A stretch of 64,000 bases of DNA from Siphonodentalium dalli. Taxonomy: Eukaryota > Mollusca > Scaphopoda > Gadilida > Siphonodentaliidae. The stretch is from positions 109,480,004 to 109,544,003 of the forward strand of contig CP136064.1 in the NCBI GenBank assembly GCA_032622095.1, read 5' to 3'. The notes under the pieces were generated by a model, which did no database searches, was not told where the DNA came from, and saw only the letters and a program-made list of their open reading frames with translations. Each line of letters opens with the position of its first letter. Position 1 is the first letter of the stretch. Both the position numbers and the translations under genes were made by a program. Below, in pieces: positions 23,205-34,379 of this stretch.

Positions 23205-24250
23205 CAACAGGGACCAGCATAGAAGGCGACTTGTGAGACAATACCAACCTAGAGGTCGACTTGGGAGACAGGGACCAGCCTAGAAGGCAACCTGGGAGAC
23301 AGGGACCAGCCTAGACCAAGTTTTCTCTGTCCACAGCAGCTTGAGATATCGGTTAGCTAACGGATATCCCAAGCTTTAGTGGACTGAGAAGACTTGGTCT
23401 GGGACCAGCCTCGATGGCAACTTTGGAGACTGGGACCAGCCTAGAGGGCGACTTGGGAAGGGACCAGCCTCGATGGCAACTTTGGAGACTGGGACCAGCC
23501 TAGAGGGCGACTTGGGAAGGGACCAGCCTCGATGGCAACTTTGGAGACTGGGACCAGCCTAGAGGGCGACTTGGGAAGGGACCAGCCTCGATGGCGACTT
23601 AGGAGACTAGGACCAGCCTAGAGGGCGACTTGGGAAGGGACCAGCCTCGATGGCGACTTAGGAGACTGGGACCAGCCTAGAAGGCGACTTGGGAAGGGAC
23701 CAGCCTCGATGGCAACTTTGGAGACTGGGACCAGCCTAGAGGGCGACTTGGGAAGGGACCAGCCTCGATGGCAACTTAGGAGACTGGGACCAGCCTAGAG
23801 GGCGACTTGGGAAGGGACCAGCCTCGATGGCGACTTAGGAGACTAGGACCAGCCTAGAGGGCGACTTGGGAAGGGACCAGCCTCGATGGCGACTTAGGAG
23901 ACTGGGACCGGCCTAGAGGGCGACTTGGGAAGGGACCAGCCTCGATGGCAACTTTGGAGACTGGGACCAGCCTAGAGGGCGACTTGGGAAGGGACCAGCC
24001 TCGATGGCAACTTTGGAGACTGGGACCAGCCTAGAGGGCGACTTGGGAAGGGACCAGCCTCGATGGCGACTTAGGAGACAGTGACCAGCCTAGAGGGCGA
24101 CTTGGGAAGGGACCAGCCTCGATGGCGACTTAGGAGACTGGGACCGGCCTAGAGGTCGATTTGGGAGACAGGGACCAGCCTGGATGGCAAACTGGGGGGC
24201 AGTTACCAGTCTGGAGGGCGACTTGGGGAACAGTGACCAGTCTGGAGGGC
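23205..24250 (+). repeat. 59-bp satellite array (GGGACCAGCCTCGATGGC)
   Basis: About 17 units of 59 bp, each made of two related half-units of 29-30 bp: GGGACCAGCCTCGATGGC..GGAGACT and GGGACCAGCCTAGAGGGC..GGGAAG. The phase shift of one base per 60-bp line makes the period clear. Edge units are more diverged. The period is not a multiple of three, so the minus-strand repetitive frame at 24090-24326 is not a gene. Confidence 0.93.
23313..23400. repeat. 88-bp palindrome embedded in the satellite
   Basis: The arms AGACCAAGT/ACTTGGTCT, GTCCAC/GTGGAC, CAGCTTG/CAAGCT and GATATC flank a centre GTTAGCTAAC. Satellite units resume on both sides. It is probably a small foldback element inserted between units; no target duplication is certain because the flanks are repetitive. 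Confidence 0.75.
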
Positions 24251-24599
24251 GTTTTGGAATATTCCCCCTAAAATGTGCCACTTCATCCCATTTTTTTGTC
24301 CCAGGGAGAAGTGATTTCTCTCTCACATTCCAGTATAGGAATATGTTCCAACAACATATTAAAAGAATGTATTCTTATTCACCCTAATCAATTTATATAT
24401 GGGCTCTTATATATGATGCATAAAAATGCTTATTGGACCATGCACAGAAGGGTTATATTGTGGTATAAATTGAACTTGGGCCATTTTTACTCCTCCCTGA
24501 TAACAGTCCACCTCTCCCTATATAATATACAAACAGGGAGAAGTGACTTCTCCCAAATTTGAAACCTACATGCTGATCCCCACGTGGACTGCAGTTCGA
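24251..24599. other. unassigned sequence next to the satellite
   Basis: GGGAGAAGTGA occurs twice (24304, 24537). No gene seen. Confidence 0.3.
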
Positions 24600-24975
24600 C
24601 ATTCTTGTAGCACACAACGTACAAGAAAACCAAAGTCAGAAATGGTAACGCGCTCAAGATCATATAGTATATACCCATGATTGTAATTATAGAATATAAA
24701 ATATATTGGTTTCACGAATGACCAACTCATAATTCCGTTAAAACAACTAATCCTTCAAATTATTACAACTATATACGGCTTATCACTGAACGATTCTCAT
24801 GCATCTCACCAGAATTCCCAACTACACCTTTTACCGGATTCGGCCTCCGGGTCGCTGTTCGATTTTTAATCCGTCCCAAAAATTCCCATTTCTATAAATA
24901 AAACGCCCATGGCCCATGTATACCAAGAATCAGCGAAACATTATACACGCGGAGCGCGAAATAAACCCTCTGTAG
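24600..24975 (-). repeat. Fam4 dispersed repeat, reverse copy
   Basis: Reverse of 30160-30490: AGAAATGGTAACGCGCTCAA, ACCCATGATTGTAATTATAG, GGCCTCCGGGTCGC, AAATAAAACGCCCATG, and ACGCGGAGCGCG at the end. A third partial copy lies at 57150-57260. Non-coding in all copies. Confidence 0.75.
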
Positions 24976-25088
24976 CCACGCTCATGTATCGTTGTACATA
25001 TATATATAGATAGCGAGTGGATTTATTTTTATAACAAGGGTAAAAACACGAAAGTCAGTGGTTTATATTCATATATTGGGAGCTTCTA

Positions 25089-25487
25089 TTAAAGATGCAT
25101 AATCCGAATTAACGCTCCCAAATTACTATTTCTTTGGCTTCGGGGGTAAAAAAAATATTCCATTCGTGTCGAGGAACCCACCCATCAAAGCTCAGAGTGA
25201 TCAGATATCGATTTTTTAAAACGGCTATTTCCCGAGATATGTAATTTTTGGCGGCCTGGCAAAAAGTCGACGAGCTGGCGGTCTCGGACAAAATTACGGA
25301 TGAAGATGGATAACTCTAAAATCAAGTGGCTTTGTATGTGAGATATTTGACAATCCGGCCAAATTTCGTGAACAAAATGTTGATAAATAACACGTATTGG
25401 GCAATTTTATACTACATAGCTGATTGTGGTTAGTATTATTTTGGGGCAATTAATCGATTCTGATAACTGAAGCGGCATTCCAAGAAA

Positions 25488-25518
<31 letters not shown>

Positions 25519-25565
25519 GGAATATGATGATATGGGGACCATCGAATCGGATTGAGTACCTTTAA
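25089..25565 (+). mobile_element. Fam1 MITE, subfamily B, complete
   Basis: Bounded by TTAA. Left end AGATGCATAATCCGAATTAA, right end CCATCGAATCGGATTGAG..CCT. Contains a (TTG)n tract at 25488-25517 that varies in length among copies. Non-coding. Confidence 0.88.
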
Positions 25566-25663
25566 TAGTTTGTGAAAATAAGTATTAATACTAATTAGAA
25601 GGCCACCATAAGAAAGCACATAATATACGACGTGCATGTGATATTGGCGTTTATAACAGACAC

Positions 25664-25845
25664 CTTTCGAACAATGAACGACGACAAATAATTATTACGA
25701 ATAGCTAAACCTTTTCGCAAAACTGTTGACAACAAGTCAGTTTGTGAGACAACCATGCTTGCCACTCGCAGTAATTGTGTTGTTATCAGGTCATAGTGTT
25801 TGGCAAGATTCTCGAATTTCGCGACGACGAACGATTTGATTGCCA
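25664..25845 (-). CDS. candidate internal exon, unrecognised helical protein
   Basis: Minus strand: a pyrimidine-rich acceptor (TTTTTATCTATTAG) precedes 182 nt open in one frame, followed by AAG/GTGTCT as donor. The predicted 60 residues (AIKSFVVAKFENLAKHYDLI, then TTQLLRVASMVVSQTDLLST) look amphipathic and could form a helix or coiled coil. Entry phase 1, exit phase 0. It lies between Fam1 and Fam6 in otherwise unique sequence. The exon at 31434-31498 exits in phase 2, so they cannot be joined directly. Function unknown. Confidence 0.35.
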
Positions 25846-25904
25846 CTAATAGATAAAAATTAAGGTCACATGGCGAGCACATTATGAACTTGTTCGGTGC
25901 ATTA

Positions 25905-26245
25905 AATTGATAAGTTAGTACTCAGGCGCTGTGCCAAAATGGGGAATGTAGCATTTAACTAACATCGTCGAAAGTTTCAAAGACATCGACAATGCCACTC
26001 CATAGAAAACATCGACTGAACTACGCTTAATTGTAAATATTTACATCTCTATTTGGGACGCAAATATCAGCGATAAACTAACACAAATTATTTCGCCATC
26101 AAGAGTCATTGCATTTAATTCATATATAAGTATGGCGGTTTGTGTTGTCAATTTGGATTAATATTGGTAAAAAATAACTACTTTGAGAAAGATTATTCTC
26201 AATTTCTATTTGACCAACATACCGGAGTGTTTCACATCACTTTAA
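25905..26245 (+). repeat. Fam6 dispersed repeat, copy b (uninterrupted)
   Basis: Collinear with 63395-63734 and with the Fam6 halves around 1669-2133. At the corresponding site it reads GCATTTAATTCATATATAAG, the empty site for Fam1. Confidence 0.75.
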
Positions 26246-26816
26246 GGACATAATCTCGTAAACATCTCCCACATTGAGGAGCTGAGAAACGATCGCGAAC
26301 TTATTACTACATGATGTATTTATGAGTTTTATTGAAAATCCGAAACCGTAATCGGAACAACGAATATGGAAAAAACGACAACGAATATAACGAACACAAA
26401 TATTTTTTTAACCAACTTACAAATTACAAGTTTAGAAGTTTTACAGTTGCCCACAGGCTCCAGAATCAACGGAGATAATCAGATATTTTTTAGACGAATA
26501 AATTATTTTGGTCTTCGTAGAACGAAATAATATGCAAGTCACATTCACTATTCGATTCTAATTTCTGGTTATATATATACAGTGAAGAACCAAACCACAC
26601 ATTAAAGAAACACGTTTGGTTCCGATATATTTCTCTAAATGTATATATATAGTCTATATTATATAATAGACCAACGTAACAATTCCACACAAAGCTTCTT
26701 TGTGAAAACGTATTGAAGCAATAAAAAAAAAAATATATATATATATCATCTGAAGTTACTTCTGTAAAAGCTTTTTTCCACGCATGTCGTGGGGTTATGA
26801 ACTTAACTTTATTCCC
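26246..26816. other. unassigned AT-rich sequence
   Basis: A minus-strand frame of 113 codons (26490-26831) is AT-driven and has no motif. Nothing else seen. Confidence 0.3.
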
Positions 26817-28834
26817 AGGGGCCTGTTTCATGAAGGAAACTTATGACATAGTTGGGACTTAAGATGGTCATAAGTTCAAACTTCAGTCATAAGTTCGTTT
26901 CACGAACAAGGTCTTAACTTAAGATGGTCTTAACTTTGGTCTTAACTTTACGACTGCTGTGAGGTGTCATAAGATAATCTTAAAGTTAAGACCTACGTTG
27001 TGATCCGCAGTTGGTCCGAAATGTGGATGGGATCTAGTTCATGTATATATTATTATAAACACATTTAACTGAATAACATCTTGCTAGCACGGAGGGTGGT
27101 AGTAATTAATAACCAACTGGTAAGCTATAGCAGTGACGTGGCCAGTGGTTGCAAGATTGGCGGGGTGTCCGCTACTGACTGTAAACCACCAAGACCGGAC
27201 TATATATACATTTCTAATTGCTGTAACAAAAATAATATATTTCCATAGAGTTGGACATCATTTGCGATTCAAATCACCCAATCGCACTGTAGACAATAAT
27301 CATGTTGAGACAATTAGTCCGAACACATCGAGGATAATAGTGAATGATTTATACTCAGTTTTTTTATAAATGCTTATGTCAGCTATTATTATTATTATTA
27401 TTATTTACTTGCCTTTCTATATTATGATGTTATAATTTGACTGTAAAATATATTGTATGTGTACCCCGTATATATATCGGCAAGATAATAATACATAATA
27501 TGTGTTATTTTATTATTATTATTATGTATATTATCATAACCCACCAACGCGAATCTCAGATCTTATACATTTATTACATCTGCATCACATGTTTATTAAC
27601 TGTGAAATAAAAAGATATATAGCATGTATATATGGTATACGGACCGTGCGGGCACACCGGGATCCGCGAAAGAACATATCACTGTGAACCGGCCCACAAA
27701 CCACTGGGGGAATTACTAAAATATCAATATAGACTATACCAGTGGTATAGTCTATATTGGTATTTTAGTAATTTCCCCCAGGGGCATCTGGAACGGCCGT
27801 CTGTTCACGTTTTGTTAATTATAAACGCTCTTTATTAGAAGTCGTAGCTTTGGTTTTTATTAAAACATATATGCAAAATGTCGTTCAACATAACGTACTT
27901 TCGAAGTTCATACGCAGTTTGTTAACTATAACAGGCGTTTAGCATATGTGTCAACATAACCAGAGCAAATGACATTGACATCATTTATATATGGCTTCTA
28001 CAAGTATGTCTCAGATTGGAAATAAGTCTATTTGGAGTCCTGTTCACATTATAGCAATATAAATAAAGAGCGTTTCGTGTTAGTATTCCATGAATGTTGG
28101 CAATCAATAAAGAGCGTTTAGTTCAGTGCTTCCAGCGTGGTGTATTGTATGTGTATGCCGTCGTGGCGACATATTCGGTTTCCTGGTATTATAGATGCTT
28201 CAAAGACGTATAATGTATTAGAACCTAATATCTGCATTGAACGGGGCGAACATATGTCTCGCGTCGCCTTAATGGAATGTTACATGGGTAAAGGTTCACA
28301 TTCTGAGTTACGATGTATAAGTCCCTTTAATAACTGAAATAATATATTTGAGCTCGTTACGTTTGTTTAAAATAGGCACTGGAAGCATTCAGCTATGTGT
28401 GGATGGAGTCTGACGCGAAAACACAGTTAAAAAGTGAGAGGTATAGTAGATGGGCGCGAAGCGCCCGAGATGTTAAAAAGCGCGCTCGTGCAGTTAAGTA
28501 TGCACCAGTCATTATACTGATTATCGCCCTTGGATTACAATATCATAATTATTCTTAGACACGCCCTAGTATATGTCACCAGACACTGTACCTGGGCATA
28601 TAACATACACAGAACCAACATTTTCTGCGCATAGCTGTAATAAATTGTCGAGAGCCATATACCAGTCTAAAAGCGCGCGAACTTAAAATACTACTTAAGT
28701 AGGACTTAATCTTGTTTTGTGAAACGCGTTCTTGAAACGGAAAAGTTACATCATAAATTCATAAGATCCACCTTAGATCTTAGATTAAGTCCATCTTAAG
28801 ATAATCTTATGACCTTGCTTCATGAAACAGGCCC
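26817..28834. mobile_element. about 2-kb element with GGCCTGTTTCATGAAG ends
   Basis: The left end CCAGGGGCCTGTTTCATGAAG-type sequence and the right end CTTCATGAAACAGGCCCTGG are inverted, and subterminal TCATAAGTT/ACTTAAGATGGTC motifs recur in both halves. No convincing target duplication and no transposase are seen, so the superfamily is open. The interior is AT-rich and holds a 78-bp hairpin (27704-27781). Short frames inside show no motif. Confidence 0.65.
27704..27781. repeat. 78-bp near-perfect hairpin
   Basis: The arms run CTGGGGGAATTACTAAAATA then CAATATAGACTATACC, with the complement after a 3-nt loop (AGT); about two mismatches in 37 bp. It lies inside the 2-kb element. No flanking duplication was found. 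Confidence 0.85.
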
Positions 28835-29081
28835 TGGCAGGTTTATAAGTTCAAATATTACCTCTCTGCATGTTCATATGTGAGGAACTGTTTAGCACTC
28901 TGGTTTTAAGTGTGTGTATATATATAGGTCAAAATGCTGTTATGCTGCATGAGGATTTACGATAATTATTGATAAATGCACATTGATTGTCCTTGAATAT
29001 TCCAACTCTATCGCTTGGGATTGCGGCTCAGACGACGGCGCATTTATATAAGTGATAAACAAGTCACATTTATATATAGTC

Positions 29082-29181
29082 TCACGCCGTGACAGTATAT
29101 CGCCGTCTTTGAAGATAGAACATGCAAGCTTTGGACCGACATTCTCCCCAGATTTTGCATAATTGTGGCCCCTTAAACCTG
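29082..29181 (-). CDS. speculative second exon of a small secreted peptide
   Basis: Tested because its phase matches the signal-peptide exon at 31434-31498: a CTATCAG acceptor followed by 1 + 99 nt ending in TGA. The frame encodes 32 residues including LCKIWGECRSKACMFY (Cys spacing C-X5-C-X4-C) and a basic RRR segment. Joined to exon 1, this would give a 54-residue cysteine-containing precursor. Against it: the acceptor has a poor pyrimidine tract, and a longer 86-codon frame overlaps on the same strand. No family recognised. Very uncertain. Confidence 0.2.
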
Positions 29182-29272
29182 CTGATAGAGTTCGGTTCAT
29201 AACCCCATGAAATGCGTGAAAAAAAGTTTTACAGAAGTCACTTCAGATAATACCCATATATATTATATTTAA

Positions 29273-29422
29273 GAAATGACTTGAAGATCGATTGGGTCAT
29301 TGGATTTTGTCCGGCAAAGTAATTAAACAAAGTGTGTGAATCCCAAATGGATTGACACGGGCTTTGGTTAATTACTCTGTCAATCAAAGCCAATGACCCT
29401 GTATCGATCTTCAAGTCATTTC
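29273..29422. mobile_element. 150-bp inverted-repeat element
   Basis: The ends GAAATGACTTGAAGATCGAT and (reverse) the same 20 bases are perfectly inverted, then GGGTCATTGG/CCAATGACCC continues the stem after a short mismatch. The interior is AATTA-rich. No clear target duplication. Non-coding MITE. Confidence 0.75.
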
Positions 29423-29735
29423 GTATAATCATATACCAGTATATTGTAATAGAACATTAAAAAGATCATGTACATGCACTATATCATGTGCGCTATATAT
29501 CATGTATGCTATATCATTAATAATATTAACAACATTTCAAAAGTACAATTGTAAGTAACATATTGTTACTTCAAGAAATTTCTTATAATCATATATCAGT
29601 ACACTGTAATAGAACATTAAAAACGTCATGTGCACTATATCATGTGCACTATATCATGTGCGCTATATATCATGTACGCTATATCATTAATAACATTAAC
29701 AACTTTTCAAAAGTACAATTGTAAATAATATATTG
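29423..29735 (+). repeat. tandem duplication, unit about 158 bp
   Basis: Two direct copies of TATAATCATATA(C/T)CAGTA..GTAATAGAACATTAAAAA followed by CACTATATCATGTGCG-type short repeats and CAAAAGTACAATTGTAA. Confidence 0.8.
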
Positions 29736-30159
29736 TTTAAATTCCAACGCAGTCTCCCAATAACAACACGCAACGAGTGTGTGCACATGATCGATTGATG
29801 GTTGATTAACCTCGGAAACGTTCGTGTAAACCGTATGGCGATTTGTACTGATTCTTACGGGCCCTATAATTGTGTGAATGTAGAGGGTGTGATTATAATA
29901 CTTTAAAGCTACGGAAACATTGAGACGTAGAATTAATTTGATGTCGCGATCGTTTTATTTACCGACATTTACAATGACGTCACCGGAGACGGGTCATCTT
30001 CCTATATCGATGTCTCTAAGCTATAAGCCTGACATTATGTTATGACAACAAACAATGAAAAATTTGGCATATATACTTCAAGATAGATGTAAGGAGTAGG
30101 AACCTATATGTGAACAATCAAGTCTCTAACACAAAGCGTTTTTAATTTTAATTTGTTTA
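29736..30159. other. unassigned sequence
   Basis: Nothing recognised. Confidence 0.3.
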
Positions 30160-30490
30160 TTCCGCGCTCCGCGTGTATAATGTTTCGCTGTTTCTTGGTA
30201 TACAGTGGGCGCATGGGCGTTTTATTTATAGAATGGGAATTTTTGGACGGATTAAAAGTCGAACTGCGACCCGGAGGCCGAGTCCGGTAACATGTGTAGT
30301 TGGGTATTTCAATTTCAATTGTTATTCGGATGCCAAGAAGTGCAAGGCGATTAATTCTATGAGTTGGTCATTCGTGAAACCAATATATTTTATATTCTAT
30401 AATTACAATCATGGGTATATAATACATGATCTTGAGCGCGTTACCATTTCTGACAATGGTTTTCTTGTAAACGTTTGTCCGATGAGATAA
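30160..30490 (+). repeat. Fam4 dispersed repeat, forward copy
   Basis: Forward counterpart of 24600-24975 (CGCGCTCCGCGTGTATAATG, ATAGAATGGGAATTTTTGG, GATCTTGAGCGCGTTACC). It contains a 105-codon frame that the other copies do not conserve; not called a gene. Confidence 0.75.
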
Positions 30491-30648
30491 TCTAGTACAT
30501 GACTTGTGGATATTCACAATATACATTAAAAAATCAGTGATCGTTAAAACTCATATTTATAACTGAAAGTTACAAGGAATATAGGCAGGTATTGAACTAT
30601 CGATTGTGCCCCGTTATTAAACACTAAACACACCTCAACCATTTATTA

Positions 30649-31145
30649 TAAAAGGTACTCAATCCGATTCGATTGTCCCTATATCATCAAATTCCAACAA
30701 CAACAACATTTATTTTGGAAATGCCGCTTCAGTTAATCAGAATCGATTAATTTATAATTGTCTCAAAATACTTCTAACCACAGTCAACTATAGCATAAAA
30801 TTGCCCAAAACCTGTTATTTATCAACATTTTGTTCAACGAAATTTTGCCGGTTTGTCAAATATCTGACACAAAAAGCCACGTGTTTTTAGAGTTATCCAT
30901 CTTCATCCGCAATTTGGTCCCAGACCGTCTTCTCGTCGACTTTTACTGGGCCACAGAAAATTATTGGTGGTGAAAAGTAACAGTTCACTCTGAGCTTTGA
31001 TGGGTGGGTTCCTCGAATCCATATTGTACATATCTGATCACTCTGAGCTTTGATGGGCGGGTTCCTCGACTCGAATCAAATATTTTTTACCCCCCAAGCC
31101 AAGGAAATAATAATTTGCGAGCGGTAATTCGGATTATGCATCATA
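30649..31145 (-). mobile_element. Fam1 MITE, subfamily B, with internal duplication
   Basis: Reverse copy; left end AGGTACTCAATCCGATTCGA. The segment TCACTCTGAGCTTTGATGGG, followed by GGTTCCTCGA, is present twice (30987-31013, 31036-31062), a local tandem duplication absent from the other copies. The right end (reverse TTATGATGCATAATCC) is eroded. Confidence 0.85.
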
Positions 31146-31433
31146 ATAGATGTTCTTAAAATGCACATAATCCCTTTCACTCGAAAGTGCAATAACTTCA
31201 GCAACATTTATCTGGCTTATACCCGCCGCGCGAGTTCCATATTGTACATATCTGAACGTCTGAAGCGACGGTTTAGAGATTACATCGATTAGTCACGTAG
31301 ATAGTTGCCCCTGGATTTTCAGTCATATTTATATTCTCAACTCAGAATTAAAAAAAAAAAATAATACTGAAAGTGATAAAGAAAAAAAAATGTATGCTAC
31401 ATCTTTAACATAAAAATATATGTTTGTACTTAC

Positions 31434-31498
31434 CCGATTGCCAAGAATGACACAACAAACAACAGACACACAACTTTGTGACACCAAACGTTCAACAT
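31434..31498 (-). CDS. first coding exon with signal peptide, unrecognised secreted protein
   Basis: Minus strand ATG at 31496-31498 opens 21 codons plus two bases, ending at a consensus donor (CAATCGG/GTAAGTA). The peptide begins MLNVWCHKVVCLLFVVSFLA: a basic-containing n-region then a hydrophobic core, as in secretory signal peptides. A TATA-like TTTTATAAAG lies 83 bp upstream, so promoter, 5' UTR, start and donor line up. The rest of the gene must lie at lower coordinates; 29082-29181 matches in phase but is doubtful. Product unknown. Confidence 0.5.
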
Positions 31499-31580
31499 TT
31501 CTTGCCTGCTTCTAAAAGAACCGAATGAGAAAAGAATTCAAACTTGATAAAGCCTATACGGGTTCCATTCATGCGCAAGC

Positions 31581-31590
31581 TTTATAAAAG
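31581..31590 (-). promoter_or_regulatory. TATA-like element for the signal-peptide exon
   Basis: Minus strand CTTTTATAAAGC, 83 bp upstream of the ATG at 31498. A transcription start near 31550-31560 would give a 5' UTR of about 50-60 nt. Inferred from sequence only. Confidence 0.45.
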
Positions 31591-32819
31591 CCGCTCAAAC
31601 ATTGATTGTCATGCGCGAACATCGTTCCTCTGCAACGGAACCTCTGATTGGATGATCGTATAATTAATTGACATCCCGAAGAGTCAATGATGGTCGCCTT
31701 GATATCACACGTTCGATCGTCCTTAGATATAACCATAACAAATTTTCTGATCGGACCGATACGTGAATATTGATCGCCGTGTATTGTGAATAAAGATCGT
31801 ATGGGTAATTACGTGGGAGACTGGTACTCATGTGTAATGAGTTATATTGTTCCCCATCACACAAGTCCCATCCGTGGGAATTTTTTTCCAAACCGATACC
31901 AATCTTGTGCCATTCTTAGCCGTTTTATTTCAACTCATTCTAAAACCAGTAACTCGGTTAGTTAACCAGCCAATATATAAAGTTTTAGTTCCCGCGTGTT
32001 TGATGTGATGACAATATGTGAGAAGGAAACATAATTGTCGAAACTGAAGTAGGAATTTTTTTTTCAAGAACATTTCAGCCCAAAATATGTGAAGTATAGT
32101 GCTTGGAACTAACGACTATATATAATTATATGTGCTAATTTTTTATTCATAAAAAAAGATAATTTAATTAATAATCTGGCTATACTGTGCACGTCGAAGA
32201 AACTTTGACAACTGCTTCGTGTACTACATATAGGACAGTTGCGCATGTAAATGAAATTGAGGCATTAAAGTCTTATAGTATCTGGCTACTGACAATTTGT
32301 TCTTGTCGCATAGGATTGTCACCACCGTGATATATCTTAAATATATCTTCAGGGCCACAACAACAATAACATATATTTTTTTATTAAACCCGATTTCTAA
32401 ACTAAAAATACCTTTCTCTGAATAAAACACAGACACGACTGAAGATTTTGCATATTTTTGCGTCCGTGCATGCACAAATGCATAATAAAGGGGTTTATAA
32501 GTATATTTCGGTCTGGGAACCTATATATGGTAACAAAGTACAATACATTCAGCATATATAGTATGCATGCATATGTGATATGAGGTAGTCATTAACTTCG
32601 GCACCATATCCGGCGACGGCGAGATCTAACACCAGCATCTTAAAAGGGTACTGTGCTCAAATGTTGTTGTTGGTTGAAGTAATGTTACAGATATAAGATA
32701 AGCCGAAACGCAAAAATATAACACTCGTCATCGAGATATCCTTGTACAGTGTTTAGTCAAATGTATCAACTAAATGTTAATTGTATGCATAATAGTCCCA
32801 TATATTCATTAATGTCCGT
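31591..32819. other. unassigned sequence
   Basis: Upstream region of the - strand exon, then AT-rich sequence. No motif-bearing frame or repeat match noticed. Confidence 0.3.
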
Positions 32820-33340
32820 GACCCTTGGAACAAACGTCGCACTACCGACGAATCTAATTCAATTAGAATTAGACTCGAGTTTAACTGATAATTCGTCTGT
32901 TGAAACAAACGTCGCATTTAATTCAAGACGAATCTAAATGATTTCTTAAAATGGCATAAAGCGTTCATAACCCTTGGAACAAACGTCGCACTACCGACGA
33001 ATCGAATTCAATTATTTGAATTAGATTCGTCGGTAGTGCGACGTTTGTTGCAAATAAATGCGAGTAGACGCACTACCGACGAAGAATGCGTGTGGTCAAC
33101 ACGAATTTAATTGCTGATGCGTCTGAGATCCGTGTTTGAAACAAACGTCGCATCACCGTCGACTCGAATTTAATTCGGAGACATGCAAACGAACTGCATA
33201 ATGATATGCTAATGAGGGAATTCCAATTGAAACTGGAAAACACCAACGAGCATGACGTAATTTGGTGGTATTTGAATTCGAGTCGACGAAAGTGCGACGT
33301 TTGTTTCAAATTAAATGCGAGTAGACGCACTAAATAAATA
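32820..33340. mobile_element. Harbinger-related repeat rich in ACAAACGTCGCA
   Basis: Carries at least six ACAAACGTCGCA/TGCGACGTTTGT boxes in both orientations, together with GACGAATC, GCGAGTAGACGCACTA and GATGCGTCTGAGATCCG. These match subterminal motifs of 16724-17656 (GATGCGTCTGACACGGATC, AAACGTCGCA). Probably two nested or rearranged members; the repeated CCTTGGAACAAACGTCGCAC may be a terminus. Non-coding. Confidence 0.6.
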
Positions 33341-33381
33341 TTTATTCCGTTTGGATATACACGCTATACTGTGCATGGACG

Positions 33382-33854
33382 TGTACAAGCTCTACCAGCG
33401 ACGGTCGATATCTCAAGGATGTATCTACCTGTGAATGTCTTGTCGCTGTTGATCTTCACTCAACACGCAGTGTTATATTTTGCATGCTAACACACAAGTC
33501 CACTTGATAACTTAATGAATAACCCATTTCTGTCAACAGCCAAGATTGTTCTTATTAATGAAATTAATATAAGTAGATAGACATGCATGCATTGAGATAA
33601 TATAAAAAAACGTATCGTGCAATTATATATATCGTAGCGAATACAATTTAGCAAAACGTAATGAGTAGAGATCAATCTTGGTGAAACGCAATGGGTTAAT
33701 TGGTCCAGTCGACTCATTGTGCGGAAACTCAGCGGGCAACATAACTGGCTATGGCATATTAATTATGACGAACAACTGTCACAAAATTCCACCATAATAA
33801 ATTGTCACACATACTATGCCATCGTTACTGTGATACGTGTGTCCGCAGCCAATG
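33382..33854 (+). mobile_element. Fam5 MITE, left-truncated
   Basis: Starts inside the family at AAGCTCTACCAGCGACGGTC and runs to the right end GTGTGTCCGCAGCC. It is followed at once by inverted Fam5 interior sequence (AATGAGTCGAATGGACC to about 33950), indicating a rearranged junction. Confidence 0.75.
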
Positions 33855-33950
33855 AGTCGAATGGACCAATTAACCCATTGCGTTTCACCAAGGTTGATCT
33901 CTACCCATTACGTTTTGCTACATTGTATTCGCTACGATATATATAATTGC

Positions 33951-34379
33951 CAGGCAATTCTTCAAGGATTGTCCACTTATAAACGGACAATATCCTTACC
34001 TAAAATGATCATTAATAAATGGACAATCCAACCACGCGTGGCACGCGAGCTTGGGATTGTCCACTAAATGAAGACATGTATAGCTAATCCTGCATGTTAG
34101 CTTCATATTTAATATGAAGGGCAATAAATCTATAAAGAATGTTAATTTACTAAATAACGGTGATTTGTATGAGAAGAAGTGTTTTTGACGAAATAACGGA
34201 GATATTTGAAGAAGAGTTTTTGACGAAATAACGGAAATATTCGAAGAAGTGTTTTTAATGTGCGTATTAAGACAGTTCCCCAATTGCGTTTATTTTTATT
34301 TTGCGACGTTTAGTTCTACGCATAAGGTTTGACTCAATAACATTTGCTGAGAAATTTCACGGGCGATTTTTTCTTAGTA
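33951..34379. other. spacer between Fam5 copies
   Basis: GGATTGTCCACT and its complement GGACAATCC recur at 33965-34065. TTTTGACGAAATAACGG(A/T)GATAT is repeated near 34185-34240. No gene. Confidence 0.35.

Noticed and set aside
24090-24326. Repetitive 78-codon minus-strand frame
   Set aside because: It reads the edge of the 59-bp satellite; the period is not divisible by three and the frame breaks in the core units.
28940-29200. 86-codon minus-strand frame
   Set aside because: No motif and no splice support as a single exon; retained only as competitor to the 29082-29181 hypothesis.
30173-30490. 105-codon frame
   Set aside because: Lies in Fam4; the inverted copy at 24600-24975 does not keep the frame.
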